From the NCBI GenBank assembly GCA_002384725.1, contig DGBF01000069.1:13674-21808 (forward strand): 8,135 nucleotides of DNA, given 5' to 3'. The translations under genes were made by a program, and so were the position numbers. This stretch comes from Flavobacteriales bacterium UBA4011. Its GTDB lineage: Bacteria; Bacteroidota; Bacteroidia; Flavobacteriales_D; Crocinitomicaceae. The notes under the pieces were generated by a model. The model was not told the DNA's origin and made no database searches. It was given only the letters and a program-made list of their open reading frames with translations. Below, piece after piece: positions 6,455 through 8,135 of this stretch (the first letter of the stretch is position 1; every line of letters starts with the position of its first letter).

Positions 6455-7892
6455 TTCTTAGCATTTGATTAGCCGATTTAGGATCCGCTTTACCTTTTGA
6501 TATTTTCATTAATTGCCCCATTAAGAAACCGGTCAGTTGTTTTTCACCGTTTTTATAACGAGTAACTTCTTCAGGATGTTGCTTCATTACTTCGGCAATA
6601 AACCCTAAAATCGAATCTTCATTGGAATCCTGAATCAAGTTCATTGACTCGGCAATGGCCAAAGGTGATTTTTCTGGAGCGTTCAGCATTTCAGGAAATA
6701 CTTTTTGCGAAGCTACCGTATTTGAAATTTTACCTTCTTGAATAATAGAAATTAAGTCGGCAATTTTCTCTGCAGAGATAGGAAATTCTTCCATTTCTTT
6801 GCCTTGTGAATTCAAATAAGATTTAATATCTCCCATCATCCAATTGGCCGCCAATTTGTATTCTTTGGTGCGCTTTAAAATGGATTCGTAATACAATGCA
6901 ATCGATTTGTTATCCGTTAAATTATAAGCATCGTATTCGGAAAGTTTAAACTCATTTGTGTACCGAAGAAACAAATCTCTCGGTAATGCTGGCATTTCGG
7001 CTTTGATGGCGTCAATTTGATTAACTGTCACTTTCAAAGGTGTCAAATCGGGCTCGGGGAAATAACGGTAATCATTTGCCGCTTCCTTCGAACGCATGGC
7101 AATGGTGATATTCTTGAGCGCATCATATTGACGCGTTTCCATGAAAAGTTCTCCACCGTTTTCCAATACTTCAATTTGTCTTGTGATCTCAAATTCGATA
7201 GCGCGTTGAACGTTACGAATGGAGTTCATGTTTTTCACTTCTATCTTGGTTCCAAATTCTGTTGCACCTATTTTTCGGACCGATACATTGGCATCACAGC
7301 GCATGGAACCTTCTTCCATATTTCCATCGCAAATGTCCAAATAGCGAACAAGTTTTCGGATTTCGGTTAGGTAATTGTAAGCTTCTGTTGAGCTTCTGAA
7401 ATCGGGTTCCGTCACAATTTCTAGTAAAGGAACTCCAGCACGATTCAAATCCACCAAAGTGTCTTTCACATCTATATCGTGAATGCTTTTACCAGCATCT
7501 TCTTCCATGTGTATTCGTGTCAAACCGATTTTTTTCTCGTTCTCGTTTTCGTCTTTAACGATTGCGTATCCGCCTGTGCAAATTGGTGTTAAATCCTGAG
7601 TGATTTGGTATCCTTTTGGTAAATCAGGATAGAAGTAGTTTTTGCGTGCAAAATATTGATTTTCCGCAATGTCGCAATGCAAAGCCAAGCCTAATTTGAT
7701 GGCGTTTTCTATCGTTTTTTTGTTCATCACAGGTAAGGTTCCTGGGTGACCCAAAGTAACTGCGCTGACGTTCGTGTTCGGAACAGAACCGTATTCGTTC
7801 TTATCGTTCGAATAGGCTTTGCTTTTGGTCAGCATTTGCGCATGGACTTCCAATCCAATTACGACTTCGTATGTATCTCTAATTTCAGACAT
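6438..7892 (-). CDS. gatB: Aspartyl/glutamyl-tRNA(Asn/Gln) amidotransferase subunit B
   Basis: GatB is the kinase and tRNA-binding subunit of the GatCAB complex, which converts mischarged Glu-tRNA(Gln) and/or Asp-tRNA(Asn) to the amidated form in the cytoplasm, with ammonia from GatA. The 484 residues are full length. Motifs visible are IGLEVHAQ (12-19), ARKNYFYPDLPKGYQ (82-96), HMEEDAGKS (128-136), the family signature VDLNRAGVPLLEIVTEP (147-163), MEEGSMRCDANVS (192-204) and DYRYFPEPDL (274-283). The C-terminal helical YqeY-like tRNA-binding tail runs from about 315 to 484 and ends with GKADPKSANQMLRNELEK. The zinc-type cysteine pairs of some GatB proteins are absent, as also in the Staphylococcus-type enzyme. 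gatA and gatC are not in this window, which is common since the subunits are often scattered. It starts 15 nt after the phosphorylase stop. An AAAGGAA overlaps that stop, about ten bases from the ATG, a rather distant ribosome site. Confidence 0.97.
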   Translation of the reverse strand: MSEIRDTYEVVIGLEVHAQMLTKSKAYSNDKNEYGSVPNTNVSAVTLGHPGTLPVMNKKTIENAIKLGLALHCDIAENQYFARKNYFYPDLPKGYQITQDLTPICTGGYAIVKDENENEKKIGLTRIHMEEDAGKSIHDIDVKDTLVDLNRAGVPLLEIVTEPDFRSSTEAYNYLTEIRKLVRYLDICDGNMEEGSMRCDANVSVRKIGATEFGTKIEVKNMNSIRNVQRAIEFEITRQIEVLENGGELFMETRQYDALKNITIAMRSKEAANDYRYFPEPDLTPLKVTVNQIDAIKAEMPALPRDLFLRYTNEFKLSEYDAYNLTDNKSIALYYESILKRTKEYKLAANWMMGDIKSYLNSQGKEMEEFPISAEKIADLISIIQEGKISNTVASQKVFPEMLNAPEKSPLAIAESMNLIQDSNEDSILGFIAEVMKQHPEEVTRYKNGEKQLTGFLMGQLMKISKGKADPKSANQMLRNELEK

Positions 7893-7907
7893 GCGTCTCG
7901 TATTCCT

Positions 7908-8135
7908 TTAGATTCGTGCGATTAATTGACTCATGATAGCTGTCATTTTGGGTTCTTGACGATTCGCTACTTCGATAACATCTTGAACAGAAACTTTCTG
8001 AATCTTTCCAGGAACGCCTAAATCAGTTATGATTGAAATGGCGAAACAAGGAATTTCCATGTGACGAGCAACGATTACTTCAGGAACAGTTGACATACCA
8101 ACTGCATCCGCACCGATATTTCTAACATATTGATA
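7908..8135 (-). CDS. punA: Purine nucleoside phosphorylase, C-terminal part (gene runs off the window end)
   Basis: This enzyme splits purine nucleosides with phosphate to the free base and ribose-1-phosphate, for purine salvage in the cytoplasm. The final 75 residues are present, with the open frame continuing to the window edge; the internal ATG at 8094-8096 is not the start. The segment NIGADAVGMSTVPEVIVARH (6-25 of the fragment) is the hallmark of the trimeric PNP/MTAP family, including the M-S-T that contacts ribose and phosphate. It is followed by the strand FAISIITDLG and the C-terminal helix EPKMTAIMSQLIARI. In human PNP the residue 24 places after that methionine is Asn243, which binds the 6-oxopurine; here the same place holds Asp (D38 of the fragment). 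The hexameric DeoD type is excluded by the MSTVPE motif. An MTAP-like preference cannot be excluded from this fragment. The symbol follows the trimeric bacterial class and is less certain than the family. Confidence 0.9.
   Translation of the reverse strand, partial: YQYVRNIGADAVGMSTVPEVIVARHMEIPCFAISIITDLGVPGKIQKVSVQDVIEVANRQEPKMTAIMSQLIARI

Noticed and set aside
7017..7370. A 117-codon open frame on the plus strand
   Set aside because: It lies entirely antisense to the conserved core of gatB, has no recognisable domain, and its composition follows from the gatB codons.
7908..8096. A separate short gene starting at the ATG at 8094-8096
   Set aside because: The frame continues upstream to the window edge with GADAVG joining the MSTVPE motif, so this is an internal methionine of the phosphorylase.
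1..8135. Mobile elements, CRISPR arrays, defence or toxin-antitoxin systems
   Set aside because: I found no transposase, integrase, regular repeat-spacer pattern or effector gene; all genes are co-directional and closely packed housekeeping or envelope genes.

Overview
The window looks like a chromosomal segment from a member of the Bacteroidota, most likely Flavobacteriales. I see this in the AT-rich sequence, a TAnnTTTG-type promoter element directly before a start codon, a lipoprotein with the flavobacterial-style export signal C-S-D-D-E, TlpA-like redoxins with an N-terminal beta-rich domain, and a DnaG primase whose zinc ligands are mostly replaced. The presence of lpxH means the cell makes lipid A. 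I cannot fix the genus. Resemblance to Fluviicola/Crocinitomicaceae is only an impression.

All nine genes lie on the minus strand and are read from high to low coordinates. The first block runs from 8135 down to about 1841: the C-terminal end of a purine nucleoside phosphorylase (7908-8135, cut by the window end), gatB of the tRNA amidotransferase (6438-7892), a redoxin lipoprotein (5267-6454), a second periplasmic redoxin paralogue (4141-5259), lpxH (3383-4144), and a secreted protein of unknown function, probably a beta-propeller (1841-3364). Spacings are 15, -17, 7, -4 and 18 nt, which suggests a single transcription unit.

A 107-nt stretch (1733-1840 region) then separates the second block. 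It holds a Bacteroidota-type -7 element almost touching the next start codon, and a perfect 12-bp palindrome where the -33 element would be expected. The second block is a long-chain polyprenyl diphosphate synthase (761-1732), a small MORN-repeat lipoprotein (345-755) and the start of dnaG (1-344, cut by the window start), spaced by 5 and 0 nt.

The genes mix housekeeping work (purine salvage, Gln/Asn-tRNA charging, replication priming) with envelope work (lipid A, quinone side chain, periplasmic thiol-disulfide chemistry, surface lipoproteins). I see no RNA gene, insertion sequence, CRISPR array, phage gene or defence system. No gene-free stretch is longer than about 108 bases. The points most worth a second look are the altered DnaG zinc site, the tandem redoxins with different membrane attachment, the Asn-to-Asp change in the phosphorylase base pocket, and the palindrome/promoter arrangement before the prenyl synthase.
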